Shown here: piece after piece, positions 34,433-43,678 of the stretch
Layout of the letters: every line of letters starts with the position of its first letter
Numbering within the stretch: position 1 is the first letter of the stretch
DNA from: Gallibacterium melopsittaci
GTDB taxonomy: Bacteria > Pseudomonadota > Gammaproteobacteria > Enterobacterales > Pasteurellaceae
Reading direction: 5' to 3'
Assembly (NCBI RefSeq): GCF_042433085.1
Contig: NZ_JBHLWA010000013.1
Location: 71,489-135,488 of the forward strand
DNA: 64,000 bases
Translations under genes and position numbers: made by a program
Notes under the pieces: generated by a model
Told to the model about the DNA's origin: nothing
The model's database searches: none
The model's input: only the letters and a program-made list of their open reading frames with translations

Positions 34433-35419
34433 ATGAAAATTGCTGTTTATAGTACGAAAAGTTACGATCGAAAATATCTTGAACTCGTTAATGTGAAGTA
34501 TGGCTTTGAGCTAGAATTTTTTGATTTTATGCTCAGTAAGCGTACGGCTAAAATGGCAGAAGGTTGCCAAGCCGTCTGTATTTTTGTCAATGACAATGCC
34601 GATCGAGAAGTCCTTACACAGCTTGCACAATTAGGAATCCATATTGTCGCTTTACGTTGTGCAGGTTTTAATAATGTTGATTTAATTGCTGCCAAAGAAC
34701 TAGGAATTAAAGTTGTTCGAGTCCCAGCTTACTCTCCTGAAGCAGTAGCTGAACATACTGTTGGTCTTATGCTTACATTAAATCGCCGTATTCACCGTGC
34801 TTATCAACGTACTCGTGAAGCAAACTTTTCATTAGAAGGTTTAATTGGTTTTAATATGCACGGACGTACTGTTGGCGTCATTGGTACAGGTAAAATTGGT
34901 ATTGCGGTAATGCGAATTCTTAAAGGCTTTGGTATGAATATTCTTTGTTATGACCCTTTTAAAAATCCAATTGCAGAAGAATTAGGTGCTACTTATGTTT
35001 CATTAGACGAATTGTATGCACATTCACATGTGATCACATTACATTGTCCTGCAACAACCGATAATTATCATTTACTTAATGCCGAAGCCTTCGACAAAAT
35101 GAAAGATGGCGTGATGATTATTAATACCAGTCGTGGAACATTAATTGATACTAAAGCTGCTATTGAAGCATTAAAATCCCGCAAAATTGGTGCCTTAGGT
35201 ATGGATGTTTATGAAAATGAACGTGATTTATTCTTTGAAGATAAATCCAATGAAGTCATTTTAGATGATGTCTTCCGCCGCTTATCCTCTTGTCATAATG
35301 TCTTGTTGACAGGACATCAAGCATTTTTAACCGAAGAGGCTTTAACCAGTATTTCGGAAGTAACTCTAAATAATATTGCTCAACTTATACAACATAAACC
35401 TTGTGCAAATTTACTTTGA
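34433..35419 (+). CDS. ldhA: Fermentative D-lactate dehydrogenase
   Basis: Reduces pyruvate to D-lactate with NADH during fermentation. This 328-residue member of the D-2-hydroxyacid dehydrogenase family has the substrate-binding Arg in ALRCAGFNNVD, NAD-binding VGVIGTGKIGIAVMRIL, the signature MIINTSRGTLIDT and the catalytic His in LLTGHQAFLTEEA. AAGGAG precedes the ATG. Single gene; divergent from aroQ with a 200-bp AT-rich promoter region between. Confidence 0.95.
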   Translation: MKIAVYSTKSYDRKYLELVNVKYGFELEFFDFMLSKRTAKMAEGCQAVCIFVNDNADREVLTQLAQLGIHIVALRCAGFNNVDLIAAKELGIKVVRVPAYSPEAVAEHTVGLMLTLNRRIHRAYQRTREANFSLEGLIGFNMHGRTVGVIGTGKIGIAVMRILKGFGMNILCYDPFKNPIAEELGATYVSLDELYAHSHVITLHCPATTDNYHLLNAEAFDKMKDGVMIINTSRGTLIDTKAAIEALKSRKIGALGMDVYENERDLFFEDKSNEVILDDVFRRLSSCHNVLLTGHQAFLTEEALTSISEVTLNNIAQLIQHKPCANLL

Positions 35420-35482
35420 TAGGAATAAATAGTTAATAACAAGAATTTAACAACTATGTATCAATAGCTCCTATCACTGGAA

Positions 35483-35513
35483 TTCATATTTTTTTAGAGA
35501 ATAGTGTTATAAT
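35483..35513 (+). promoter_or_regulatory. Putative trxA promoter
   Basis: A perfect TATAAT at 35508-35513 is preceded by TG in the extended -10 position (TGTTATAAT), with a weak -35 candidate TTCATA at 35483-35488. It lies 72 bp before the trxA start, leaving a long AT-rich 5' leader. Confidence 0.6.
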
Positions 35514-35585
35514 GCCACCCACGTTTTTAACATTGATTAAAAAATAGATCATTATTTATTATTTTTTTAACAAAAGGATTAAATT

Positions 35586-35912
35586 ATGAGTGATAAAATT
35601 GTTTACTCTAGTGATGCAAATTTTGCTGCTGATGTTCTCCAATCAGATGTACCAGTATTATTAGACCTTTGGGCACCTTGGTGTGGTCCTTGTAAAATGA
35701 TTGCGCCAATCTTAGATGAACTTGCTGAAGAGTTTGCTGGCAGAGTAAAAATCGTCAAAATCAATATTGATGAAAACCAAAATACCCCTAGAGATTTAGG
35801 TGTGCGTAGTATTCCAACTTTAATCGTCTTTAAAGATGGTCAACCTGTAGCAACCCAAGTAGGGGCATTACCAAAACAAAGACTTGCAGATTTTTTAAAT
35901 AATTCTATTTAA
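35586..35912 (+). CDS. trxA: Thioredoxin 1
   Basis: Small dithiol-disulfide reductant of the cytoplasm (108 aa). The active site is WCGPCK with Cys33 and Cys36, preceded by LLDLWAP. The cis-proline loop is SIPTLIVFKDG. An AAAGGA ribosome-binding site precedes the ATG. Monocistronic between a promoter with an extended -10 and a perfect terminator shared with smpB. Confidence 0.97.
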   Translation: MSDKIVYSSDANFAADVLQSDVPVLLDLWAPWCGPCKMIAPILDELAEEFAGRVKIVKINIDENQNTPRDLGVRSIPTLIVFKDGQPVATQVGALPKQRLADFLNNSI

Positions 35913-35931
35913 TTCTTAATTTAAATGTTAG

Positions 35932-35966
35932 AAAGCCTTAATCAGTACAATTAAGGCTTTTTATTT
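35932..35966. terminator. Bidirectional terminator between trxA and smpB
   Basis: AAAGCCTTAAT (35932-35942) pairs perfectly with ATTAAGGCTTT (35950-35960) around a 7-nt loop, followed by TTTTATTTTT. Serves trxA and, on the other strand, the convergent smpB. Confidence 0.92.
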
Positions 35967-35969
35967 TTA

Positions 35970-36449
35970 TTAACGTCCCGCATTCTTCATAATGCGATCT
36001 TTCATTAACTTCCATTCACGCTCTTTAATATCTTCACGTTTATCGTGTTGTTTTTTACCTTTGGCAATGCCAATTTTGACTTTCGCCCATGCACTTTTCC
36101 AATATAAAGAAAGCGCGACAATCGTATAACCATCACGATTAAATTTACCAAATAAAGAATCAATTTCTTTTTTACTCAATAACAACTTACGAGTACGAGT
36201 TGGATCACAAACCACATGAGAAGAAGCAACATTTAATGGCGTGATATTTGCTCCAAACAAGAAAGCCTCTCCACGTTGGAAAATGACATAACTATCACCA
36301 ATATTCGCTTTTCCTGCTCGTAGTGATTTCACTTCCCAACCTTGTAAAGCAAGCCCTGCTTCAATTTCTTCCTCAATAAAATAATCGTGTCTGGCTCGTT
36401 TATTTAATGCAATTGTATTATCTTTTTTTGTTACTTTTTTCTTAGTCAT
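35970..36449 (-). CDS. smpB: SsrA-binding protein SmpB
   Basis: Binds tmRNA and brings it to stalled ribosomes for trans-translation. The 159-residue protein has NKRARHDYFIEEEIEAGLALQGWEVKSLR, GANITPL and the basic C-terminal tail GKKQHDKREDIKEREW that enters the mRNA channel. The tagged products are substrates of ClpXP, also encoded in this window. Single gene on the minus strand. Confidence 0.97.
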   Translation of the reverse strand: MTKKKVTKKDNTIALNKRARHDYFIEEEIEAGLALQGWEVKSLRAGKANIGDSYVIFQRGEAFLFGANITPLNVASSHVVCDPTRTRKLLLSKKEIDSLFGKFNRDGYTIVALSLYWKSAWAKVKIGIAKGKKQHDKREDIKEREWKLMKDRIMKNAGR

Positions 36450-36593
36450 TTTGAATATCTCGGCAATTTTGTTGGCTATTCTACCTAATCACTTTTAGAA
36501 AAACAAAGAGAAGCGTCCCTATTCCCAGTTATCGCGCTCTAGTATAGAATGCGCTACAATTTAGTAATATTACTTTAATAAAATGAGGACTCT

Positions 36594-37901
36594 ATGTCTG
36601 AACAGCCAATTTTAACGACATCAAAAGGCGCACGAGTCGCCGTAGTAGATGGTCTTCGTACTCCTTTCATTAAGCAAAATACGCTCTTTAAAGAGGCAAA
36701 AGCAAAAGATCTTGGTGCAATGGTGGCGAATGACCTTCTAAGTCGTTTAGCAATTCCTAAACAAAAAATTGAACAAGTTGTTTTTGGACAAGTTATCCAA
36801 GATCCTGATATTCCAAATATTTCTCGTGAAATTTCTCTGTTACTCAATATGCCTCACGCACAATCTTATACAGTGAGTAGTTCTTGTCCAACTGGTTTAC
36901 AAGTGCTAGTGAATCTTAGTAACAGTATTCTTATGGAAAATGCCCATTATGCTCTAGCTGGTGGTGCAGACTCATTATCAAATGCACCAATTCGCTTGAA
37001 TTCTCATCTCATTCAGCTCGTTAGAGAAATTTTATCTGCAAAAAGTTACGAAGAAAAATATCGATTATTCCGTCAAATTAGTTGGCAAGATTTGAAATTA
37101 CAGGCTGTCAACCTAAAAGATCCCCTTACTCAATTATCGCATTCTGATGTTTCTGAACAGATGGCGCAAGATTTTCATTTGAGTCGTCAAGAGTTGGATG
37201 AATATGCTGCTCGTTCACACCGCTTAGCACATCAAGCATGGCAAAGTGGCGTATTACGTCAACAAGTAATGGTTTCTTTTCCACCTCCATATGAAAAGTT
37301 TGTAGTTTCAGATAATCAAATTGAACGTAATTTAAAACCAGAGTTTTATCAAAAATTTAAACCATCTAATGGTAAAAAATATGGTACTGCAACGGATTGG
37401 AATACCTCTCACTCTTGTGATGGTGCAGCTGCAGTATTATTAATGAATGAACACACTGCAAAAGCCGAAGGATTAAATATTTTAGGTTATATCCGTCATT
37501 ACACTATGACAGCTAATGATGTTTGGAAAAATATGTTTGTTGGTGTGACCCATTCTGTTGCTAAAGTCTTGGAAAATGCGAATATGCAATTAAATGATTT
37601 AGATTTAATTGATTTCCACGAAACCTCTTCAGCACAAATTTTAGCAAATTTGAAACTATTAGAATCAGATTCTTTTGCTCGACAACATCTAAACCGTTCT
37701 ACTGCAATTGGATCGATTGATATGAATAAATTTAATGTTTTAGGTGGTTCAATTGCTTATGGAAACCCTAGAGCAGTAAGCAGTCTACGCTTAATTATTC
37801 AATCTTTATATGCGTTAAAACAACGTGGTGGTGGTACTTCCTTAATTGCGTCAGGCGGTTTAGGTGGTATTGGCGGTGCAATGATTTTGGAGAGTGAATA
37901 A
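36594..37901 (+). CDS. fadI: FadI-like thiolase with lost catalytic motifs
   Basis: Homologue of the beta-subunit thiolase FadI (435 aa), which cleaves 3-ketoacyl-CoA in beta-oxidation. Overall similarity is clear (GLRTPF, VVFGQVIQDPDIPNISREI, GGSIAYG). The acyl-accepting Cys98 is kept (SSSCPTGLQ). The second active-site motif GHP reads GNP (Asn391), and the CxGGG-type Cys near the C terminus is gone; the region reads ASGGLGG with Gly421 at the aligned position. HEAF reads HETS. By family knowledge these losses should abolish normal thiolase turnover. The frame is intact and overlaps fadJ by one base (TAATG), so the pair is still maintained. It may have another role or be decaying. Confidence 0.85.
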   Translation: MSEQPILTTSKGARVAVVDGLRTPFIKQNTLFKEAKAKDLGAMVANDLLSRLAIPKQKIEQVVFGQVIQDPDIPNISREISLLLNMPHAQSYTVSSSCPTGLQVLVNLSNSILMENAHYALAGGADSLSNAPIRLNSHLIQLVREILSAKSYEEKYRLFRQISWQDLKLQAVNLKDPLTQLSHSDVSEQMAQDFHLSRQELDEYAARSHRLAHQAWQSGVLRQQVMVSFPPPYEKFVVSDNQIERNLKPEFYQKFKPSNGKKYGTATDWNTSHSCDGAAAVLLMNEHTAKAEGLNILGYIRHYTMTANDVWKNMFVGVTHSVAKVLENANMQLNDLDLIDFHETSSAQILANLKLLESDSFARQHLNRSTAIGSIDMNKFNVLGGSIAYGNPRAVSSLRLIIQSLYALKQRGGGTSLIASGGLGGIGGAMILESE

Positions 37902-40042
37902 TGGACATTAATCAACAACAACCTAAATTATCTCCATTTACGTTAAGCATTGATGAGCAACAAGTTGCGACTTTGCTAATTAATGTACAAGATAAAAGAC
38001 GTAACGTACTTTCAGCCGATTTTGTTTCTCAATTAGATAATCTCTTAACATCTCTTCCCGCAGAAACAAAAGGACTTATTCTACAATCGGCAAAAGAGAA
38101 TAACTTTATACAAGGGTTCGATCTTAATAGTTTAATTGGTAAATCTGATCTACAACTTGAAGCCTTTCTCACTCAAGTACATCAATTAATTGAAAAAATT
38201 CAAAACCTACCATTTCCTACTGTTGCTGTGATCCACGGTGCTTGTTATGGAATAGGCCTTGAATTGGCATTAGCCTGTCGTTATCGAATCGCATCAGATA
38301 ATATTCATACACAATTTGCTATGCCTCAAGTGCGTTCAGGTATTGTTCCCTTTGCGAATGGAATCTCTTATCTTGTTGAGCGTGTTGGCTTAAAAAATGC
38401 TTTATCCTTTTTACTTTCTGGCGATAAATTTGATGTACACACGATGCAATCTTTAAATTGTGTTGATGAAGTTGTACCTGTTAGTTTATTGACTGTTACT
38501 GCCTATGAATACTTTGGTAAACAAAATTTTGTTGCCAAAACCCTCTCACAAACAGCTGTATTGTGGCAAAAAGTCCAACATTACTTACATAATAATATGC
38601 TTTCTCGCCGTTTTTTGTTTGATGCGGCAGAAAACAAAGAGTGGTTAGGTCCGATCGATAATTATCCTGCAATGTCTAGAATTATTGAGATACTCAAACA
38701 ACCTACCCAACTTGAACGTTTAGCAGCAGAAAAACGTGCTTTTATTGAACTGTTTAATAGTGAAAATTCACGGGTATTACGAGATCTTGAACAAACTAAA
38801 CGTGCAATGCGTTTACAATATGAAACCCGCGGTAATGTGAGAGATGTCAACAAACTTGCTATTATTGGTGGTGGTTTTATGGGTGCTGGTATTGCCTACA
38901 TTACTGTGCGTAATGCCCGTATTCCAGTAAGAATTAAAGATATCCATCCAAGCGGTATTACCAAAGCATTACATATGACTCATTCATTATTACAACGTGA
39001 AGTGAGTAAACAATTGTTATCTTCTGGCGAAATGCAGCAAATGATGTACTTAATTTCTGGTGGAGAGCGTTTCCTAGCAGCACCAGATGCAGATTTTGTA
39101 ATTGAAGCCGTTTATGAAGAGCTAGAAGTAAAACAACGTGTCTTACAAGAAAGCGAAGTTTTTTATAGCGAAAATACCATTTTTGCAAGTAATACTTCTA
39201 CCTTATCAATTGCGGATATTGCCAGTGTGGCTAATCGTCCTGAAAATGTCATTGGTTTCCATTATTTCTCACCAATTTCACAACGAAAAATGTTGGAGAT
39301 TATTCCTCACGAAAAAACATCTGAGAAAACCATTGCAACTGCTATTCATTTTGCAATTCAACAAGGCAAAATTCCATTATTAGTCGCAGATAAACCAGGC
39401 TTCTTCGTTAATCGAATCTTGATTCCATATCTACTAGAAGCCTTTTATTGTTTATGTGATGGGGAAGCAGTTGATTTTGTTGACCGTGCATTACAAGAGT
39501 TTGGTTTCGAAGTCGGTCCTTTAGCAATGTTAGACGATTTTGGATTAGATTTATTGGCAAAAATGTTGCCAAATCTTGAACGTTACTATGGTAAGCCTTT
39601 TGCTGTGCCAGCTAAACTCGGCAATTTATTGCGAGATGATCGTAAAGGACGTAAAAATCGCCGTGGTTTCTATCTTTATAATTCACAAACCGAAGAACGT
39701 ACTATGGTCGATAAGAGTATCTACTATGTTATGGAAACGATCTCTGAAAATAATCTTGAATCAGAACAAGTCGTTCGTCGTTGTATTTTAATGATGTTAA
39801 ATGAAGCTGCTCGTTGCTTACAAGAAGGTGTCATTAGTAGTCAAGATGAAGGAAATATGGCTTCCGTATTAGGGCTATTTTTCCCTGAATTCCGTGGCGG
39901 TATTTACGCTTATATGCAATATATCGGGGCAACTTCGATTGTTAAAGCATTGAATGAACACGTTATTCTTTATGGCGATCGTTTCCAACCATGTGAATGG
40001 TTATTAGAACAAGCTGCTAAAGAACAACAAGCTAGAAACTAA
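37901..40042 (+). CDS. fadJ: FadJ-like multifunctional beta-oxidation protein, altered hydratase
   Basis: Homologue of the alpha subunit FadJ (713 aa): N-terminal enoyl-CoA hydratase and C-terminal 3-hydroxyacyl-CoA dehydrogenase. In the hydratase, Glu121 is kept (GIGLELALAC) but the second catalytic Glu, expected in LPEVxxG, is Gln143 (MPQVRSG), and the following GSGGTQRLPR motif reads FANGISYLVE. The dehydrogenase looks intact: LAIIGGGFMGAGIAY, SNTSTLSI, GFHYFSPI with the catalytic His and LEIIPHEKT. It overlaps fadI by one base and is followed 12 bp later by a methyltransferase gene. Only the dehydrogenase step appears catalytically complete; this is inferred from conserved residues. Confidence 0.87.
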   Translation: MDINQQQPKLSPFTLSIDEQQVATLLINVQDKRRNVLSADFVSQLDNLLTSLPAETKGLILQSAKENNFIQGFDLNSLIGKSDLQLEAFLTQVHQLIEKIQNLPFPTVAVIHGACYGIGLELALACRYRIASDNIHTQFAMPQVRSGIVPFANGISYLVERVGLKNALSFLLSGDKFDVHTMQSLNCVDEVVPVSLLTVTAYEYFGKQNFVAKTLSQTAVLWQKVQHYLHNNMLSRRFLFDAAENKEWLGPIDNYPAMSRIIEILKQPTQLERLAAEKRAFIELFNSENSRVLRDLEQTKRAMRLQYETRGNVRDVNKLAIIGGGFMGAGIAYITVRNARIPVRIKDIHPSGITKALHMTHSLLQREVSKQLLSSGEMQQMMYLISGGERFLAAPDADFVIEAVYEELEVKQRVLQESEVFYSENTIFASNTSTLSIADIASVANRPENVIGFHYFSPISQRKMLEIIPHEKTSEKTIATAIHFAIQQGKIPLLVADKPGFFVNRILIPYLLEAFYCLCDGEAVDFVDRALQEFGFEVGPLAMLDDFGLDLLAKMLPNLERYYGKPFAVPAKLGNLLRDDRKGRKNRRGFYLYNSQTEERTMVDKSIYYVMETISENNLESEQVVRRCILMMLNEAARCLQEGVISSQDEGNMASVLGLFFPEFRGGIYAYMQYIGATSIVKALNEHVILYGDRFQPCEWLLEQAAKEQQARN

Positions 40043-40054
40043 TCAGGAAATATC

Positions 40055-40690
40055 ATGGTATCAGCAGCACGTTGGAATTATTACAGTAAAATCTATAATT
40101 TTTTCTTACGTGCTGCCGATAATATGCGTCAAAGCCAATTTGCCCTCCTTGATCAACAGCAGGTTTGGACTGATACGCCACAGCATATTTATCTCGCTGG
40201 TGCGGGAACAGGGTTAGATATCCCTTATCTTGCAACTCGCCTTATGCCTCATAGCAAACTCACTTTAGTTGATTTTTCAGCCAAAATGTTAGCGAAAGCA
40301 GAAAAGCAATTACAGCAACAACCTTACTCTTGGCAAGTTACAACTCACGTAGGTCGTGCAGAACAGAGTGGATTAGCAGATCAATCTTGCGATCTAGTAT
40401 TATTACATTTGATTTTAGCCGTCACTGCTACACCAGAAGAATTACTTGCAGAAGCAGTCCGTGTATTAAAGCCAAATGGTGTCATCTCTTTGTGGGATAA
40501 ATTCTTACCTGATGGGCAACAAGCGAGTTATTGTCGAAAAGGATTTGATTGCATTACAAGTGCATTAGGAACAACAATTAACCTACGGTTACAAGATTTA
40601 ATTGCACCATTACCATTAGTTATCGAACAGCGCAATTTTTGTCATTGGGGCTTAATGCAACAAGTAGTATTACGCAAAACTAGCTCGTAA
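40055..40690 (+). CDS. Class I SAM-dependent methyltransferase
   Basis: A 211-residue protein with a degenerate motif I (IYLAGAGTGLDIPYLA), motif II LTLVDFSAKMLAKAE and post-motif CDLVLLHLILAVTATPEELLAEAVRVLKPNGVISLWD, typical of UbiE/class I methyltransferases (Methyltransf_11 type). The substrate is unknown. It starts 12 bp after fadJ, so it is probably the third gene of that operon. The C terminus carries NFCHWGLMQQVVLRK. Confidence 0.8.
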   Translation: MVSAARWNYYSKIYNFFLRAADNMRQSQFALLDQQQVWTDTPQHIYLAGAGTGLDIPYLATRLMPHSKLTLVDFSAKMLAKAEKQLQQQPYSWQVTTHVGRAEQSGLADQSCDLVLLHLILAVTATPEELLAEAVRVLKPNGVISLWDKFLPDGQQASYCRKGFDCITSALGTTINLRLQDLIAPLPLVIEQRNFCHWGLMQQVVLRKTSS

Positions 40691-40715
40691 TACTACTCGA
40701 TCTCTACTATTTGTT

Positions 40716-41543
40716 TTAATAGCCACTCATATTATCTTTTGGTAGAAAAACTTTCTCTTTAATACGATTCACTTTTGTTTCTAACCGTCCATCAGGATAA
40801 AGCGTAATTTCTCGCCAACCAGGTTGCAAATTATCTAACGTAAAATGCGCACAATCTGGCTTAAATTGAATACAAGTAGATGGTGTTGCAAACACGGGAA
40901 GTCCCATCCATTCTGCATTCACTTCTTGGTGGATATGACCATAGATAATGCCTTTCACTTTTTGATGTTTATTTAGCACTTCAGAAAAATCATATGGATT
41001 TCTAAGATTATGTTGATCCAACCAAGCCGAACGTGTTGGTAATAGATGATGATGTAATACAACTAAAGTATTTCGTTCTGGATACATCAACAAATGTTGT
41101 TCTAGCCAAGCTAGCTCAGATTCACTCAACATTCCATGTGGTACACCATATAATTGGCTATCTAATAATAGAAGTTGCCAATTTTCGCCAAGCAGTAAAT
41201 GTTTATGTGGCTGCATAACAGCTTTATAAACATCAAATACCGCTTCCATTTTAGGTTGAAAATCGTGATTACCAGGAATCCAAAAAACTTTTTTGCCTAA
41301 TTGTGCAATTTCCTTCACAAAACGATGATAACCTTGTTCGCTACCATCTTGCACAAAATCGCCTGTTGCTAGAATAAAATCACTCTCAAAGCCAGAACTT
41401 TTCACCTCGCTTAATACTTGCTGGAAACTAGCAAAAGTATTAATGCCTAATAACTCACCATCCGCATCCGCAAATAGATGAGGGTCTGTTACTTGGAGCA
41501 ATTTGATCACACCAGTCGATTCATCTTGAAATAGATCTGACAT
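40716..41543 (-). CDS. cpdA: 3',5'-cyclic AMP phosphodiesterase
   Basis: Hydrolyses cAMP to 5'-AMP and so tunes CRP activity. The 275-residue metallophosphoesterase has QVTDPHLFA, ATGDFVQDG, WIPGNHD, LHHHLLP and YGHIHQEVN, which supply the dimetal ligands. The gene lies downstream of nudF on the minus strand, the enterobacterial and Pasteurellaceae arrangement, with a 142-bp AT-rich gap. Confidence 0.93.
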   Translation of the reverse strand: MSDLFQDESTGVIKLLQVTDPHLFADADGELLGINTFASFQQVLSEVKSSGFESDFILATGDFVQDGSEQGYHRFVKEIAQLGKKVFWIPGNHDFQPKMEAVFDVYKAVMQPHKHLLLGENWQLLLLDSQLYGVPHGMLSESELAWLEQHLLMYPERNTLVVLHHHLLPTRSAWLDQHNLRNPYDFSEVLNKHQKVKGIIYGHIHQEVNAEWMGLPVFATPSTCIQFKPDCAHFTLDNLQPGWREITLYPDGRLETKVNRIKEKVFLPKDNMSGY

Positions 41544-41685
41544 AATGCCCCCTAAAATATTTTCAAATTTCTATTGCTTACTTTAGACATTTCAATAAAA
41601 AAGTCAGTAGGCAAATAGTAAAAATGTTAGTTTCCGCACATTTTTTTAAAAAATTTTTTTCGAAATTGCTTGTTCTATCACAGAA

Positions 41686-42324
41686 TTATTGCCATAAAGC
41701 CTGCAACTTAACATAGTTTAATTGTAACCATTGCAAACCAATTACTGCGACACCGTTATCAATTTTGCCTTCTTCTAACCATTGATAAGCTACTTCTCTT
41801 TTTACTACATGAACACGAATATCTTCATTCTCTTCAGCAAGTCCGTGAATGCCACCAACTTGACTTGAATCTACTCTCCCTGCAAATAAATGGATGCGTT
41901 CGGACATACCGCCAGGGCTATCCCAAAATTGCATAATTGGATAAAGTTGCGTCAAATATACGCCAGCCTCTTCTTCACTTTCACGCACAGCCACTTCATC
42001 TGGTTTTTCACCTGTTTCAATCATACCAGCAACCAATTCAAGCAACCAAGGCGATGCACTAGAAGTCGGATCAATAGCACCAATTCTGACTTGTTCAACT
42101 AAGACAACATTATCTCGCTGTGGATCATACAATACCACTGCAGTTGCCTCGTTTTTAGTTAAGACTTCTCGCGTCACTACTCCACTCATTTCACCAGAAA
42201 ATAGCCGATGACGGAACTGTACACGTTTCATGGTATAAAACCCTTTAAACACCACTTCATCATGTAACATCTCAATGTCTTGTTGTCCATATTGGCGAAT
42301 TACTGATTCCTCTGCCATATTCAA
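41686..42324 (-). CDS. nudF: ADP-ribose pyrophosphatase (Nudix)
   Basis: Hydrolyses ADP-ribose to AMP and ribose 5-phosphate. The 212-residue Nudix protein has the box ETGEKPDEVAVRESEEEAGV and the family flanks VVLYDPQRDNVVLVEQVRIGA and QFWDSPGGMSERIHLFAGRVD. It follows psiE by 5 bp on the minus strand, so it is probably the last of a PPTase-psiE-nudF operon, with cpdA further downstream. Confidence 0.92.
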   Translation of the reverse strand: MNMAEESVIRQYGQQDIEMLHDEVVFKGFYTMKRVQFRHRLFSGEMSGVVTREVLTKNEATAVVLYDPQRDNVVLVEQVRIGAIDPTSSASPWLLELVAGMIETGEKPDEVAVRESEEEAGVYLTQLYPIMQFWDSPGGMSERIHLFAGRVDSSQVGGIHGLAEENEDIRVHVVKREVAYQWLEEGKIDNGVAVIGLQWLQLNYVKLQALWQ

Positions 42325-42329
42325 TACTC

Positions 42330-42761
42330 CTATTTTCTTTTCTCTGCCATATTGGCTAAAAATAATGCCGCCACCATTAATAAAATGGCTGCCGAAATTG
42401 CTAATGTACCTAATGCACTAGAGTGATCAACAATGATCAAACGGATCATCGCAGTGATCCCAATATATAGAAAATAACGCAATGGAAAGTGGAAACCTGC
42501 ATTAAAATACTTCACAATCAATGCAAGAAACTCAAAATAGAGAAAGTAAACAACAATTCGTTCTGCTAGCACATAAGCAATCGTGGTATCACTAGCTTTT
42601 AATACTAAAATTTCGCCTAATTCAAATGTTTGTTTACCTAGCAAACACACTAAAATCACTGCAAGTACAATCAAAGCAAAATTCAGTATCCATTGTAAAA
42701 TATTAGCGAATTTCGCCACAAAACGATGTTGATGCTGTTGATCAAAATGCTCCTCTGTCAT
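42330..42761 (-). CDS. psiE: PsiE-family inner membrane protein
   Basis: A 143-residue membrane protein with four hydrophobic segments and the PsiE family traits FELGEILVLKAS, FLYFEFLALIVKYF and HFPLRYFLYIGITAMIRLIIVDH. In E. coli the gene is phosphate-starvation inducible; its role is unknown. I start it at 42761 (MTEEHFDQ) because GGAGTC precedes it; an upstream in-frame start would lie inside the previous gene. It overlaps the phosphopantetheinyl transferase stop by ATGA. Confidence 0.87.
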   Translation of the reverse strand: MTEEHFDQQHQHRFVAKFANILQWILNFALIVLAVILVCLLGKQTFELGEILVLKASDTTIAYVLAERIVVYFLYFEFLALIVKYFNAGFHFPLRYFLYIGITAMIRLIIVDHSSALGTLAISAAILLMVAALFLANMAEKRK

Positions 42762-43474
42762 AATGACTCCCGATTTACGACACAATAATCACTAAAATTC
42801 AGATGCACTTTTTGCAAAGTGTCATCATTCCATTGATAACAATAAAATTGTTCTGCTGAGAACTGTTCAACAAAACAAGCTAAATAAAATGGCAATGTTT
42901 GGCAAAAGCGTAAAACCCCATTAGGCGCATCTGAAGTAGTAAAGGTTGCTTGTTGTGGTTGAAAGATAACTTTAGAAATTGCCCCTATCCCACGCCCTTT
43001 CGCTTTTAAAATCGCTTCTCTTGCACACCAACTAAGATAGAATGCCATCTCTTGATTGGAATGCTGTTGCCACCATTGCAACTCCTCCTCTTGGGCATAG
43101 TAACCCAGCAAACGAGCAAAGGATCGTTTTTTGCTTGGTTGCTCAATATCAACTGCCACAACCTCCTGTGCGGCTGTCCGCTTGGTAACAATGACCGCTA
43201 CCCACTCACCTGAATGACTGAAATTAAAATCAACACCTGAGGCAATTAAATAAGGACGTCCATTTTCATCTTTGGATATGCCTGGTAAAAACAGATCTGC
43301 ACATCCCATTTTCTGTAATATTTGCCACAATAAAAAATAAGCAACTTGCCGTTGTTGCTTTAACTTGGGTAACAGAGTTTGCTGCGAGTTTGCATCAGAA
43401 AAAACAAGTGGCGGTTGTAAATGAAATGGATAAGTTTGGTGGATATTTCCCCACGCTACAAAAACTTCAGACAT
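42758..43474 (-). CDS. 4'-phosphopantetheinyl transferase, Sfp/AcpT type
   Basis: Transfers the phosphopantetheine arm from CoA to a carrier protein. The 238-residue protein has the ppant motifs GRPYLIASGVDFNFSHSGEW, VAVDIEQP (metal-binding Asp and Glu) and LSWCAREAILKAKGRGI (normally WxxKEA, here W-CAREA). Start at MSEVFVAW (43474); an upstream in-frame start adds ten residues without support. It lies 205 bp from leuS, divergent, and overlaps psiE. The target could be the primary acyl carrier protein or an unlinked synthase. Confidence 0.88.
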   Translation of the reverse strand: MSEVFVAWGNIHQTYPFHLQPPLVFSDANSQQTLLPKLKQQRQVAYFLLWQILQKMGCADLFLPGISKDENGRPYLIASGVDFNFSHSGEWVAVIVTKRTAAQEVVAVDIEQPSKKRSFARLLGYYAQEEELQWWQQHSNQEMAFYLSWCAREAILKAKGRGIGAISKVIFQPQQATFTTSDAPNGVLRFCQTLPFYLACFVEQFSAEQFYCYQWNDDTLQKVHLNFSDYCVVNRESL

Positions 43475-43678
43475 AATACGATCATCATTGCAAACATAAT
43501 GCAAGTGTACTCAAATTCACTCCTAATACCAATAAGAATTCTAGGATTTACGATTATCTACACTGTAGCAAAAATTGTCATAAGCCCTATTAATTACCAG
43601 CATTTTAAGCTATTCTATACCACATTTTTTAATTCTAAATATTCATTTAAATTTTGGTACTAAATAGGACAACTTACC

